The notes beneath the pieces were generated by a model, which was given only the letters and a program-made list of their open reading frames with translations, was not told the DNA's origin and searched no databases. Positions 26,090 to 35,804 of a DNA stretch of 64,000 nt are shown here, one piece after another; position 1 is the first letter of the stretch, and each line of letters starts with the position of its first letter. The stretch covers positions 923,001-987,000 of the forward strand of contig NZ_MQUA01000013.1 in the NCBI RefSeq assembly GCF_002943715.1, written 5' to 3'. The DNA comes from Polaribacter filamentus (GTDB taxonomy: Bacteria; Bacteroidota; Bacteroidia; Flavobacteriales; Flavobacteriaceae). The position numbers and the translations under genes are program-made.

Positions 26090-27473
26090 CATTAGTGTCC
26101 GATAAATAATTTTAAAAGCAGGATTTCCATAGTTGGATTTCCTGCTTTATTTATATCTTGATTTTTACCACAAAATTGAGATATGAACAAAAGTACACAC
26201 TTTAGCGGAACACCAATAATTAAACAGATTTTAAAATATATACCACAAGCAGATATTACTCGGACAGCCAAAATCTATAACAGTGACCGCTACTACAAAA
26301 AGTTTAAAACCTACGACCATTTAGTCACGATGCTTTATGCCACAATGAGTGGAGTTTCCTCACTTAGAGAGTTGTCGACCGTTTTATTAGCTTGTGAAGG
26401 GCGTATCAGCCATTTAAATCTAAAACATTTCCCTAAGCGAAGTACATTGTCAGATGCTAACAAGAAAAGAACCAGTGAAGTCTTTGGAGCAATTTATTCA
26501 AAATTATACAAACGCTACGCTCCATTTTTATCGGACAGCAGTCCATTAAAATCTCCTGTAAAGAATTTAAAAATTGTAGATTCTACCACAATCAGCCTAT
26601 TTAGTGATATTTTAAAAGGAGTTGGTCGTAATCCTATTACAGGTAAGAAAAAAGGAGGTATAAAGATGCACACAATGATAAATGCTTTGGAAGATGTACC
26701 TTGTCTGATACGTTTTAGCAGTGCTGCTACTCACGACCACACTTTTTTAAAAGAGTTAAATTTAGAGAAAGATTCTTTTGTCGTTTTTGATAAAGCATAC
26801 AATGATTATCTCCAATATTTAGAGTGGACTTTAAATGATATTTACTTTGTAACTCGCCAAAAAGACAATGCTGTCTATAAAAGCATTAAAGAATTTGATT
26901 TAGCAGACAAAACAAGTGATGCAATACTAAAAGATGAACTTATATTGATAGAAAAAGACGATAAATCTATTCAAATAAGAAGAGTTGCTTATTGGGATGC
27001 TACAAAAGAAAAGGTATATGAGTTTATCACCAATAATGCAGAAATATCTCCAGACCAAGTAGCAGATATATACAAACACAGATGGCAGATTGAAACGATG
27101 TTTAAAAGACTCAAGCAGAACTTTCCCCTTAAATATTTTCTTGGAGATAATCAAAATGCAATAGAGATTCAGATATGGTCAGCATTAATCATTCAACTCA
27201 TCATGCTTGTGATACAAAGAAAAATCAAACGAAAATGGGCATATTCAAATATGGTTTCTGTGATGAGATTTCATCTGATGACCTACATTGATCTGTTTAA
27301 ATTTCTCGAAAACCCAAACAAACAATGGTGGGAACTCACATCAAAACCTCCAGATATACAACTGCAACTTTTTAAATAGACACCTTGCTAACTCAAAAAG
27401 AAAAATATAGAACGTGTTTACTGGGCTCAAAAATGGGTTTAATTAAAATTTGTAGTTTTATCGGACACTAATG
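26090..27473 (+). mobile_element. IS4-family insertion sequence, copy 1
   Basis: A complete 1,384-bp element bounded by perfect 17-bp inverted repeats (CATTAGTGTCCGATAAA) and flanked by a 9-bp target duplication, ATAGCCTAG (26081-26089 and 27474-27482). It carries one transposase gene and is the same length as copy 2 at 35805. The intact ends and target duplication mean recent insertion. It separates the lipid operon from the MFS gene. Confidence 0.95.
26183..27379 (+). CDS. IS4-family transposase
   Basis: 398 aa, with an N-terminal DUF4372-type domain ('NKSTHFSGTPIIKQILKYIP') and a DDE IS4-type catalytic domain. Catalytic segments visible are 'LKIVDSTTISLF' (first Asp), 'FVVFDKAYNDY' (second Asp) and the 'YKHRWQIETMFKRLKQ' YREK-like signature with the catalytic Glu. 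The protein is identical to that of copy 2, so both copies should be functional. Confidence 0.93.
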   Translation: MNKSTHFSGTPIIKQILKYIPQADITRTAKIYNSDRYYKKFKTYDHLVTMLYATMSGVSSLRELSTVLLACEGRISHLNLKHFPKRSTLSDANKKRTSEVFGAIYSKLYKRYAPFLSDSSPLKSPVKNLKIVDSTTISLFSDILKGVGRNPITGKKKGGIKMHTMINALEDVPCLIRFSSAATHDHTFLKELNLEKDSFVVFDKAYNDYLQYLEWTLNDIYFVTRQKDNAVYKSIKEFDLADKTSDAILKDELILIEKDDKSIQIRRVAYWDATKEKVYEFITNNAEISPDQVADIYKHRWQIETMFKRLKQNFPLKYFLGDNQNAIEIQIWSALIIQLIMLVIQRKIKRKWAYSNMVSVMRFHLMTYIDLFKFLENPNKQWWELTSKPPDIQLQLFK

Positions 27474-27525
27474 ATAGCCTAGCATAAAATTAAATTTAAA
27501 AAGCCTTTCAGTAAGTCAAAAGAAG

Positions 27526-27533
27526 TATTTTTG
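27526..27533 (+). promoter_or_regulatory. Candidate -7 promoter element of the MFS gene
   Basis: TATTTTTG (TAnnTTTG consensus) 20 bp before the MFS start codon, lying just outside the IS4 copy. The -33 element is not clear. Confidence 0.4.
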
Positions 27534-27552
27534 CATCCAAATATTTTTACAA

Positions 27553-28692
27553 ATGCAAGAAAGAAATTTACAACGTATTTCGCTTTCAACTTATTTTTTA
27601 ATATCAGGTATCTGTTTTTCTTCTTGGGCATCCCGAATTCCGACAATAAAGGACAATTTTAATTTTAGTGACGAGCAACTAGGTAATATGTTAATGATAA
27701 TGCCTGCAAGTGCTATTATTGGCATTCCGCTTTCTGGCTGGTTGGTCTCAAAATATGATAGTAGAATACCGCAACAATTCGCTTTTGTATTCTATGCAAT
27801 ATCATTGATGCTAATTGGGTTTGCTACCAGTTTACTTGTACTTATTTTAGCGCTATTTCTGTTTGCGGTAAGTATTAGAATCCTAAATATCGCTATAAAT
27901 ACCCAATCTATTTTTTTGCAAGAGAAATTTGAAAAACGTATTGTGGGCTCTTTTCATGGTTTATGGAGTATTGGTGGCCTACTAGGGGTTTTATTTACAA
28001 CTTTAATGTTACAACTAGATATTTCTATCCAAGCACATTTTTTAATGATCGCTATTTTTATTTTCATCACTATTTTTATTGCGTATCCGTATTTAATAAA
28101 AAATGATAAGGCTATAGGAGGAAATAAATTCAGATTAGAAAAGCCTAACAAATACATTATGCTTTTAGGGTTGATGCTGTTTTTCGCGGCTATTTGTGAA
28201 GGCGGAATGTATGATTGGAATGGTGTTTACTTTAGAGATGTAGTTAAAGAAGAAGTTTTTACGTATGGATATGTATTGTTTATGATCTGTATGTCTATTT
28301 ATAGATTAACGATAGACAAGCTAATCGATTATTTTGGGATGGAAAAATTGTATTTTTTAAGTGCCATTTTAATCATGAGCGGAATTTCCATTGCCATAGT
28401 TTTTCCTCAATTCTGGCCTGCACTTGTTGGATTTTGTTTGGTTGGGATAGGTGTTTCAGGTCTTTTTCCTATGACGTTTATCTTGGCGGGTAAAGCAAAG
28501 AAATATTCCACGGGAATCGTTATTTCAATCGTAGGAACTTATGCTACCGTTGGTATGTTTTTAGGGCCGCCCTTAATTGGGTATTTAGCTGAGGCTGTTG
28601 GCTTACAAAAAGCATTTATCGTCTTTATTATTGGTGGATTTATGTTTATTCCTTTAACCATTGCTGTCTTTAATCATTTAAAAAAGATATAA
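27553..28692 (+). CDS. MFS transporter (YbjJ-like)
   Basis: A 379-aa major facilitator with about twelve helices. The N-terminus 'FSSWASRIPTIKDNFNFSDEQLG' segment and the loop 'GIPLSGWLVSKYDSR' resemble the YbjJ/fucose-permease-like subgroup of uncharacterised exporters. It is monocistronic, downstream of IS4 copy 1. Transport of a sugar, drug or metabolite cannot be decided from sequence. Confidence 0.85.
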   Translation: MQERNLQRISLSTYFLISGICFSSWASRIPTIKDNFNFSDEQLGNMLMIMPASAIIGIPLSGWLVSKYDSRIPQQFAFVFYAISLMLIGFATSLLVLILALFLFAVSIRILNIAINTQSIFLQEKFEKRIVGSFHGLWSIGGLLGVLFTTLMLQLDISIQAHFLMIAIFIFITIFIAYPYLIKNDKAIGGNKFRLEKPNKYIMLLGLMLFFAAICEGGMYDWNGVYFRDVVKEEVFTYGYVLFMICMSIYRLTIDKLIDYFGMEKLYFLSAILIMSGISIAIVFPQFWPALVGFCLVGIGVSGLFPMTFILAGKAKKYSTGIVISIVGTYATVGMFLGPPLIGYLAEAVGLQKAFIVFIIGGFMFIPLTIAVFNHLKKI

Positions 28693-28957
28693 AACTACTC
28701 GTTATTCTAAAAAAAACAAGAAGTAAGTATACAAAGTAATCAAGCTGTCCTATAGAAATAGAAAAAAGGTAGAAAGAAAAATAAGGTTAGCATTTTTTAG
28801 TGTACGCATGAATCCCAGTTGTTTTGATAAAAAAAGTAGTGTACAAGTGACGCTATTTAAACTAAAACTGAAAAAAAATATAGTATTTTTAATACATATA
28901 TGAAAACATTGTATATTCGCAATCGTTTAGCAAAAATGGGTTGTTTTTTACATCAAA
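28693..28957. other. Noncoding stretch before tRNA region
   Basis: AT-rich spacer with no convincing ORF, repeat or terminator that I can identify. Confidence 0.4.
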
Positions 28958-28958
28958 A

Positions 28959-29030
28959 TACGGTGTAGTTTAATAGGTTAGGGCAGCTGATTTTTAATCA
29001 GTAAATTATGGTTTCTGGCTATCATTAGCT
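28959..29030 (+). pseudogene. Degenerate tRNA-Lys-like sequence
   Basis: The segment has a tRNA-like D arm (GTTTAATAGGTTAGGGC) and a plausible anticodon arm (GCTGA-TTTTTAA-TCAGT, anticodon TTT for Lys). The T arm (ATGGTTTCTGGCTATCAT) and acceptor stem do not pair properly. It is best read as a decayed tRNA copy, 60 bp before an intact tRNA-Tyr. Confidence 0.45.
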
Positions 29031-29089
29031 TAAAAAAAAACAATAAATTACGAAGGTAATTTGCATGTTCATTGAATTTCTAAATTAAA

Positions 29090-29171
29090 GGGGAGATACT
29101 CAAGCGGCCAACGAGGGCGGACTGTAACTCCGCTGACTACGTCTTCGCAGGTTCGAATCCTGCTCTCCCCA
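29090..29171 (+). tRNA. tRNA-Tyr (GTA)
   Basis: An 82-nt type II tRNA. The acceptor stem GGGGAGA pairs with TCTCCCC at 29164-29170. The anticodon arm GGACTGTAACTCC gives anticodon GTA, and a long variable arm (GCTGACTACGTCTTCGC) and T arm GCAGGTTCGAATCCTGC follow. CCA is not encoded. Confidence 0.95.
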
Positions 29172-29553
29172 CAAGTTACCTATTTAGCGATAAAATTAAA
29201 TAATCTTTAAACTTATTGTAAACTGCATTACCCACAATTCTTCTAAATCTTACTGTTTTAAGAATACCTGGTACCGCTGTTTTTGAAGGTGTTTTAACAT
29301 CAGAAAAGCATATAAACTAGTTCTAAATTAAGGATCTTTGGTTTCTGCTACTATGTTCATAAAACATTTTTATGCGACAACGTAGGAGGGAAGCATAATT
29401 TGTGCGAAAAGAATTAAATAGATGCCGTTGAACTAAAATTGCGATTTTTTGGACTAAAAGACTATTTAATTTATGTTATCTTATTACAGTTTTGACTCAT
29501 AACCTAAAAACGTAGATCTATTTTTTTTTATGTGCTGTTATACAAGGAAAACT
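29172..29553. other. Intergenic region with a repeat fragment
   Basis: No gene is seen. A ~65-bp fragment of the dispersed 273-bp repeat lies at about 29335-29400 (TTTTATGCGACAACGTAGGA onwards). Confidence 0.5.
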
Positions 29554-29967
29554 TTATGAGAAGATTTCGTATTTTTTAAAAATTTTTTTCACTTCCGATA
29601 ATTTTATTGGTTTGACGATATAGTCGGTAATTTCAATTATATTACCTGCTCTTTCAATATCAAGCGGGTCAACCGAAGAGCTTATCATAAAGATGACGGT
29701 CTTTTTTGTTATATCTTTTTTTATACGTTCATATTCTTCTAGAAACAACCATCCATCCATGATTGGCATATTCATATCTAGGAAAACGATATCTGGTATC
29801 TTTTCATTCTCAGTTTTGTTATTGGTAAGATATTGAATAGCTTCTTCTCCATCCATAAAACTAAGAATACTATCCGCTAACTTATTTTTGTTGATAATGC
29901 TACTTAATATAAAATGATAGACTCTATCATCATCGATGATAGCTATTAGAGGGCGTTTTTTTGCCAT
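29554..29967 (-). CDS. CheY-like single-domain response regulator
   Basis: 137 aa, a lone receiver domain. The acidic pocket is 'IIDDDRVYH', the phosphorylated Asp is in 'DIVFLDMNMPIMDG', and the Thr/Ser and Lys switch residues are in 'FMISSSVDP' and 'DYIVKPIKL'. There is no output domain, so it probably relays phosphate or works by protein contact. Its ATG overlaps the kinase stop (TAATG), so the two are translationally coupled. Confidence 0.9.
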   Translation of the reverse strand: MAKKRPLIAIIDDDRVYHFILSSIINKNKLADSILSFMDGEEAIQYLTNNKTENEKIPDIVFLDMNMPIMDGWLFLEEYERIKKDITKKTVIFMISSSVDPLDIERAGNIIEITDYIVKPIKLSEVKKIFKKYEIFS

Positions 29968-31154
29968 TATTTGTGTTTTTTTAAAATTATTTTAAAAGTA
30001 GTTCCTTTGTCTACTTCACTTTCTACAGTTACAGAGCCGCCTACTGCCTCTATTTGAGTTTTAGTCATAAAAAGACCAACTCCTTTAGAATTGGGGTGTC
30101 TATGAAATGTTTTATTAAGTCCAAAAAGTTGATGCCCATATTTTTTAAATCGATTCCCAATCCATTATCTGTTGCAATAAGTAAGATCTCATTGTTTATA
30201 ATTTCTGTGCGGAAGTGAATCTGTGCTATGCGATCAGGTGCACGATATCTAATGGAGTTAGATAGCAGATTTAAGAGGATGCTTTCCATATACAGTTTTG
30301 GGTATTTAATAGTAGGAGCTTCAGAAAAGTTAGAGGTTACTACTGCTTTTGAATCCAATATTTGAATATCTAAAATTGCTAGTGTCTTAGTAAAAACAGC
30401 GTCAAAACTGACATCATCATGCACGATATCTCTATTTTCTTGTATTTTTACAGTCTCGATTAATTCATTCAATGTTTCATTAAGACGATCAATAACGATT
30501 TCAAATTTAGAGAAGAGCATCTCTTTATCATCTAAATCTGTAGTTTCTTTATAGAAATTCTTTAATACCAATAGATTATTAACAGGTGCTCTTAAGTTAT
30601 GAGATGCAATATGTGTAAAACTAGAAAGCTGTCTATTTTTATTTTTAAATGGTTGTTAAATTCCTCTAGTTGTAATTTTTGTTTTGAAATTAATTCAGTG
30701 TTACTTTGTAATTCTTTATTGACCGCTATTAATTTATTAGAAAGCTCATTTGCATTTTTTTTGGACTTTAAAAGTTCTTGCTCGTATTTTTTTCTTTGGG
30801 CAATATTAAATAGTATAGAATGTGTATATAAATGGGTTCCTAAAATATCTTTTATTTCTATAGAGTTTACTAAGACAGGGAAGCTAGTACCCCTTTTTTT
30901 ATAAAATTTAAATTCACCTCTTTTATAGTGCCACTTAACTTTAAAGAGGGCGCAAAGATATTTTCAAAATATATTTTTCCTCCGAGAGAAAGAAAATCTG
31001 AGAACTTTTTTTTACCAATGACTTCTTTTTTCGAATAGTTGGTGAGTTCTAAAAAATTCTTATTGGCATCAATGATTGTACCATCGGGCAAGGAACAAAA
31101 AAAACCACTAGGAAAGCTGTTATAAAATTCTTGATAATCTATATTATAATCCAT
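29967..31154 (-). pseudogene. PAS-domain sensor histidine kinase, broken by three one-base frameshifts
   Basis: Reading across frames restores one ~396-codon gene. It has an N-terminal PAS domain ('FYNSFPSGFFCSLPDGTIID'), a coiled-coil linker ('QELLKSKKNANELSNKL'), an H box ('FTHIASHNLRAPVNNLL') and a HATPase domain ('LNLLSNSIRYRAPDR', 'DNGLGIDLKKYG', 'KGVGLFMTKTQIEAVGG'). The frame changes occur near 30893-30906, 30632-30646 and 30141-30146, each a short A/T run lacking one base. All key kinase residues survive, so these may be base-calling errors. It lies 21 bp after an RsbQ-like hydrolase and is coupled to a response regulator. Confidence 0.75.
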
Positions 31155-31175
31155 TAATTCTGTTGGTTTTTAAAC

Positions 31176-31973
31176 CTATATTAAATAGTTTTTCATTGCC
31201 TCACTTGTTTTAAGGGGAGCACTGAGATGGGGGCAATGTCCAATTGTTTCCAATACAACAAATTTGCTGTTAGGGATGTTGTTATTTACAAATTGTCCTA
31301 CTTCAATGGAAGCAATAGCATCTATTTTAGATTGAATGATTAGTGTATCCGTAGAAAGTTTTTTAAGGTCATTTCTGTTGTCTCCTAAAAAGGTGACTTT
31401 TGCGAAATGGGCTGCTATTTCTGGGTTATTTTGACAAAAACTTGCTTCTAATTCTGCCGCTAACTCTGGCCTGTCAAGATTATCCATAATAATAGGCGCC
31501 ATGGCACTAGACCAGCCTAAGTAATTATAATCTAAAGTTTCTAAAAGCTCGTCAATATTTTTCTGAGAAAACCCACCAATATAAGCAGCATCATTAATAT
31601 ACCGGGGAGATGGTCCAATCATAATTAATTTTTTAAAGAGCTCTGGTCTTTTTACAGCTGCAAGGGTCGCTATCATAGCGCTCACAGAATGCGCAACAAT
31701 ACAAACGTCTTGTAAATTTAGAGCATCACAAATATTAATTATATCATCTGCATACCCTTCAAGCGAATTGTATTTGTCAAAATTATATGCATTTTCATCA
31801 GATTTTCCAGAGCCAACAAGGTCTATAAGAACTATTTTGTAGGTGTCTTCGAAATGAGGCGTAATAAATCTCCACATATTTTGATCACATCCAAATCCGT
31901 GAACAAAGAACATAACTTTGCTACCGGTTCCGTGAATTGTTATATTATTTTGTTTTATTAACTTCTTTAACAT
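31176..31973 (-). CDS. RsbQ-like alpha/beta hydrolase
   Basis: 265 aa from the Met at 31971-31973. It has the alpha/beta-hydrolase oxyanion loop 'VHGFGCDQNMWR' and the nucleophile elbow 'VAHSVSAMIATLA'. The acid and His are in 'QSKIDAIASIEVG' and 'TIGHCPHLSAP'. These segments closely follow Bacillus RsbQ and the plant KAI2/D14 receptors. RsbQ makes or passes a small ligand to the PAS domain of RsbP. Here the next gene is a PAS histidine kinase, so an analogous hydrolase-to-PAS route is likely. No signal peptide; cytoplasmic. Confidence 0.87.
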   Translation of the reverse strand: MLKKLIKQNNITIHGTGSKVMFFVHGFGCDQNMWRFITPHFEDTYKIVLIDLVGSGKSDENAYNFDKYNSLEGYADDIINICDALNLQDVCIVAHSVSAMIATLAAVKRPELFKKLIMIGPSPRYINDAAYIGGFSQKNIDELLETLDYNYLGWSSAMAPIIMDNLDRPELAAELEASFCQNNPEIAAHFAKVTFLGDNRNDLKKLSTDTLIIQSKIDAIASIEVGQFVNNNIPNSKFVVLETIGHCPHLSAPLKTSEAMKNYLI

Positions 31974-32249
31974 ACTACGTGGTTTTAGCAAGTATATAAT
32001 TTCAATTCTATGGCAAGCCTAACTTTTCTAAAGATCTATGTAATAAACACAACAATACAAATTTAGGCTAATAGGTATAATAAATAGTCCATACAAAGGG
32101 TTTTATTTTTTTAGTCGTATTTTAAAAATTACATTTTCTGCGCTGTATATGTAATTAAAACCGTTTAAATAAATTTTTGTCAAGATGAATAGACATTTAC
32201 TAGGGTTAAATAGAACACAACGCATCATTTAAGATGGCTTAAATATTAT
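31974..32249. other. Noncoding spacer
   Basis: No recognisable gene. It separates the RsbQ-like operon from decayed transposon DNA on the other strand. Confidence 0.4.
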
Positions 32250-32367
32250 GAGTTTAAAAGAACTTTTGGGGCATGCGCATATAAAAACCTCCATGGTTTA
32301 TCTGCATTTAGCCGATACAGGAAGCTCTATAAAATTAAGTCCTTTAGATACTTTATATACTGAGTAA
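32250..32367 (+). pseudogene. C-terminal remnant of a transposon tyrosine recombinase
   Basis: A short frame reads 'SLKELLGHAHIKTSMVYLHL', the final boxes of a phage-integrase-type recombinase, with the GH and the Tyr nucleophile region. The rest of the gene is missing. Such recombinases accompany some IS91-like elements, and an IS91-type transposase remnant follows directly. Confidence 0.7.
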
Positions 32368-33468
32368 TGTATCCAAAACATAACGTAGCCGATGTGTTGA
32401 ATCTTGAAGTAGATTAACTAAAAGAATTAGCCAATACGAGTTGACATTTAAGAACCTTACACGCGATCAGAAAATTTAGTACTAAAGCCCTTGGTGGTTA
32501 TTCCGATCGTAATCGTCATTGCCCAACATGCCAAGGACATAAACAACAGCAATGGGTGGGACAAGAAAAAAAGAGTTGCTAGCGGTCCCTTACTTTCAGG
32601 TGGTCTTTAAATTGCCCGATCATTTGAATGCTATCGCCCTTGCGCATCCCAAGGAGCTCTATAAAATTTTATTTGATAGCGTTTGGCAAACCATTTCTTG
32701 TTTTGGGAATAACCCAAAAGAATTAGGGGCCAAAATGGTCATGATAGCGGTGTTCGATACCTTGGGACAAAATTTAAGTGTACATCCTCATCTGCATTAC
32801 ATCGTGCCTAAAGGCGGAGTTACCAGTGCAGGGTATTGGAAAAAAGGAAAGAGCAAGGCTAATTTTTTGTTTAGCGTACAAGCATTAAGTATAAAATTTA
32901 GAGGTGTGTTTGTTACCAAACTCCGCAAACAATTACCTTAGATACCCAAATCATTGTATTACAAATTATTTTCTAATAATTGGGTCGTCTGTGCCAAAGA
33001 TCCTTTTGGAAAACCGGAACATATGATTGAATATCTATTACGTTATGCACATAAGATAGCCATAAATAATTATAGAATATTGGCTAATGATACACAAAAC
33101 AAAACGGTGACTTTTAGCATGAAAGAGTATCGTAATCAAGGAAAAAAGACAACACAGACATTGTCTACAAAAGATTTTATTAAGCGCTTTCAAAATCATA
33201 TTTTACCTAAAGGATTTAAAAGAATACGGCACTAAGGTTTTTTAAGTAGCAGTTGGAAAAGGGAAAAGCTACCACAACTCCAGCTTCAATTAGCCAATAA
33301 AGATTTAGAGGTGATAGACGCGTATGTCTTGGTAGAAAAATCGGTACATCGTTGCTGCCCAAGTTGTAAAAAAGGACTCTTAATCACGTTGTTAACATTC
33401 GATAGTAGAGGCCCTCCAAAAGAGTATAAAAAAATAGCAAGACGTAAAACATTGAAATACAAACAGTA
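32367..33468 (+). pseudogene. Decayed IS91-family (Y2/zinc-binding) transposase
   Basis: Beginning at the ATG at 32367, several frames together spell an IS91-type transposase: zinc-binding 'HCPTCQGHKQQQWV', 'VPYFQVVFKLPDHLN', 'LGQNLSVHPHLHYIVPKGG' (HUH-like), 'EYLLRYAHKIAINNYRI', 'FQNHILPKGFKRIRH' and a C-terminal 'CCPSCKKG'. In-frame stops and frame changes occur near 32415, 32441, 32500, 32940 and 33234. These include real nonsense codons, so decay is genuine here. Confidence 0.8.
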
Positions 33469-33997
33469 AAGAAATGGCAATGTGCCCTTACTGGACACCA
33501 GTGCCTAAACTTTAAAAATATTGATTAAAATGCTATCTAAGAGGACTAAAAATTCAAAAAACGCATAAAAAATTGCACCTATAAAATAGAAATGTTGAAA
33601 ACAGCATCCTTTACCCAGTCACTCTCCTTTAAAAACCTAAACCCAAACTGTCATTTTACCCCTTATTCCTCGCAATGGATCAGTCAACAAAGCATATAGC
33701 GTTGGCCTATAGGCGCGCCATATGCTTAGTTATTATGTGTTGCCTATTTTTTTCTTCAGATAAGACATTAATTCCAAAGAAAGACTTTACTCTCTATTGT
33801 CAATCTTTGAAAATTATATTACTTCATGATTATAATAATTTCTGGACCTATGAAACCCTCATCTGTTCTTAAAAGAGAGGACCTTGACTTCCGGAATTTA
33901 TATCCGAGCCTAGTATATTAAATTCGCAAAAAAAGAGTATTAAGTCATTGTCTTTTTGTATATTGGGAATATAACTTACTATTTAAATTTATATATC
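33469..33997. other. Remnant or noncoding DNA
   Basis: No intact gene. A short IS91-like C-terminal trace and the palindrome GCCTATAGGC occur around 33660-33720. The rest is unassigned. Confidence 0.35.
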
Positions 33998-34210
33998 ATG
34001 GAAAATAATATCTATAAAAAAATTGAAATCGTTGGGTCTTCAGAGATATCAAGCGATGACGCCGTAAAACAAGCTTTGAAAAGTGCCTCTAGCTCTATTC
34101 AAAATTTACGCTGGTTCGAAGTTATTGAATCAAGGGGATCCATAAAGGATGGAAACATAGAACATTGGCAAGTAACTATAAAAATTGGCTTTACAATGAA
34201 AAGTGAATAA
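33998..34210 (+). CDS. Dodecin
   Basis: From the ATG at 33998 this is a 70-aa protein matching the dodecin family: 'IYKKIEIVGSSEISSDDAVK' followed by the flavin-binding 'LRWFEVIESRGSI' and 'HWQVTIKIGFTM'. Dodecins form hollow dodecamers that store flavin or CoA-type ligands and protect them from light. The length is typical. It stands alone among decayed transposons and looks intact. Confidence 0.92.
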   Translation: MENNIYKKIEIVGSSEISSDDAVKQALKSASSSIQNLRWFEVIESRGSIKDGNIEHWQVTIKIGFTMKSE

Positions 34211-34555
34211 GTAAATAATCACGACTGAAAAAAAAACCAATTACTGTTTCAATGTATTGACACGTATTTAGTTCAATTCTTGATTGAGACTCCAAGTTAT
34301 AACTCCTCCGGGTTTTGATAACAATTTGTACGTATTCTTCACTACATGCTGTTCTTTGCAATGCACTTCCGTCTCAATCACACGTGATAAATATGAATGG
34401 AGAATCTTTTCTAAGTAAAATTATTGCTGATAGCTATACTACAGAAAACTGTATTTTAAGCTTGATTGCACCATGCTTTTTATGATTTCGTCTTGCGTCA
34501 TTGTATTATACTGATATAGGTTGAACTTTTTTAGGTTTAATTTATACCGTTCAAA
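34211..34555. other. Noncoding stretch downstream of dodecin
   Basis: No ORF or family recognised. The DNA appears to be degraded accessory sequence. Confidence 0.35.
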
Positions 34556-34590
34556 GTATTTTTTTTAGCCGTTTAGACGGCAAAAAATAA
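34556..34590. terminator. Bidirectional terminator-like hairpin
   Basis: GCCGT-TTAG-ACGGC stem-loop with T-rich DNA on the left and A6 on the right. It works in either direction by form; on the minus strand it would follow the IS3 remnant. Confidence 0.6.
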
Positions 34591-34639
34591 TTAGAACTAG
34601 CTATTTTCTAAATTAGAAGTTCAGTTAATCTACATTATT

Positions 34640-35260
34640 TTTGCAATATGATTTATATGCTATATTCGGATTCAAATGGACTTCGATAGGTTCTCTTAAA
34701 TCTAGGCTAAAATGGGTTCTTAAATTATTGTAAATATGTACTGCTTGTTTTGTTATTTGCTGAACAATGTAGGTGTTTTTAATAAAGTCTAAGTCCTTAT
34801 TCGTATTTTAAAGTTCTATTTAATTTTTTCTACAATCGCATTTTAGTATGGATCGTATTGTTCAGTTATACTCATAGCTCTGTCATACTCATTAATATTC
34901 CATTTTGTTCAGCAAAGGCTGTATATTTCGAATTACAATATTAAAAACCCGTATCGGAATGATGTATTTGTTTTTCATTAAGATATTTCCTGTTTTTAAT
35001 GGTTATAGCCAACACTTCAGTACAAAGTGATGTTCTTCATGTTGTTATCGATTTTATGCCCCATAATTTGTTTAGAATAAGCGTCTGTAACGATTGCTAA
35101 ACAATTATGCCCTTTATCTGTTTTTTTATAGGTTATATCGGTTACCCATAGCTGTTCTGGTCTATTGGGTACTTGGTCTTTAATTGGGTTTTTATATTTT
35201 CTAAATTGATGATTAGAATTCGTTGTTGTCACGTAGTTTTTAAGCTTAGGAACGAGCAAA
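34640..35260 (-). pseudogene. Decayed IS3-family transposase (OrfB integrase domain)
   Basis: The minus strand reads 'RPEQLWVTDITYKKTDKGHN', 'VTDAYSKQIMGHKI', then with stops 'HHSDTGF', 'YCNSKYTAFAEQNGI' and 'EQYDPY' + 'NAIVEKIK'. These are successive blocks of the IS3 OrfB rve domain with its D-D-E positions. Several stops interrupt it and the N-terminus is lost. Confidence 0.75.
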
Positions 35261-35464
35261 TTATAACAGCTTGTTTAAGTTCTGAATAGGGCTTAATTCC
35301 GCCAGTTCTTTGCCAACTACTTTAGGATAATCTTAAATCATTATAATAGTTTTCTCATCGTTTAGTTGTTCGTTTTCTCGTGCTTTACCTCTTTTATAGA
35401 AGGCCTGGAGTGTCTACCTTTGCTGTGGCGGTTTTTATGAGCTTATAAACTTTATATTTAACTT

Positions 35465-35647
35465 ATGGCAAAAAAGTATGATAATGAATTTAAAGTTATG
35501 ATAATAGAACTATTAAATTCTGGTATTAATACCAAACAAGTTAGTGATGATTATGATTGTAAATGCAAGAAGTATTTATATTTTGAAAACGATAAAGAAG
35601 AAATAGCAGCGTTTTTTTATACCAAAAACTATAACAAATGGAAATAG
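35465..35647 (+). pseudogene. N-terminal fragment of an IS3/IS911-type OrfA
   Basis: 'MAKKYDNEFKVMIIELLNSG' and 'TKQVSDDYD' are the start of the OrfA helix-turn-helix protein. The rest diverges and stops after 60 codons. It is on the opposite strand to the adjacent OrfB remnant, so it belongs to a different or inverted element. Confidence 0.6.
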
Positions 35648-35804
35648 AAATAATGTTATTTCAAGTATTGCAAATTAAATAAAATCTGTAAACTTAAAAA
35701 TGTCTGATAATGATTTTAAAAGGCTAGTTGGAAGCATAAATGTTAAGCATTGCGTAAAGCCCTTAAAAGACGAAGAAGTATAAGCCATAATTGATAAAAT
35801 TTAT

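Noticed and set aside
33675..33872. 65-codon plus-strand ORF after the IS91 remnant
   Set aside because: No family features, lies in degraded transposon DNA, and shows no start context.
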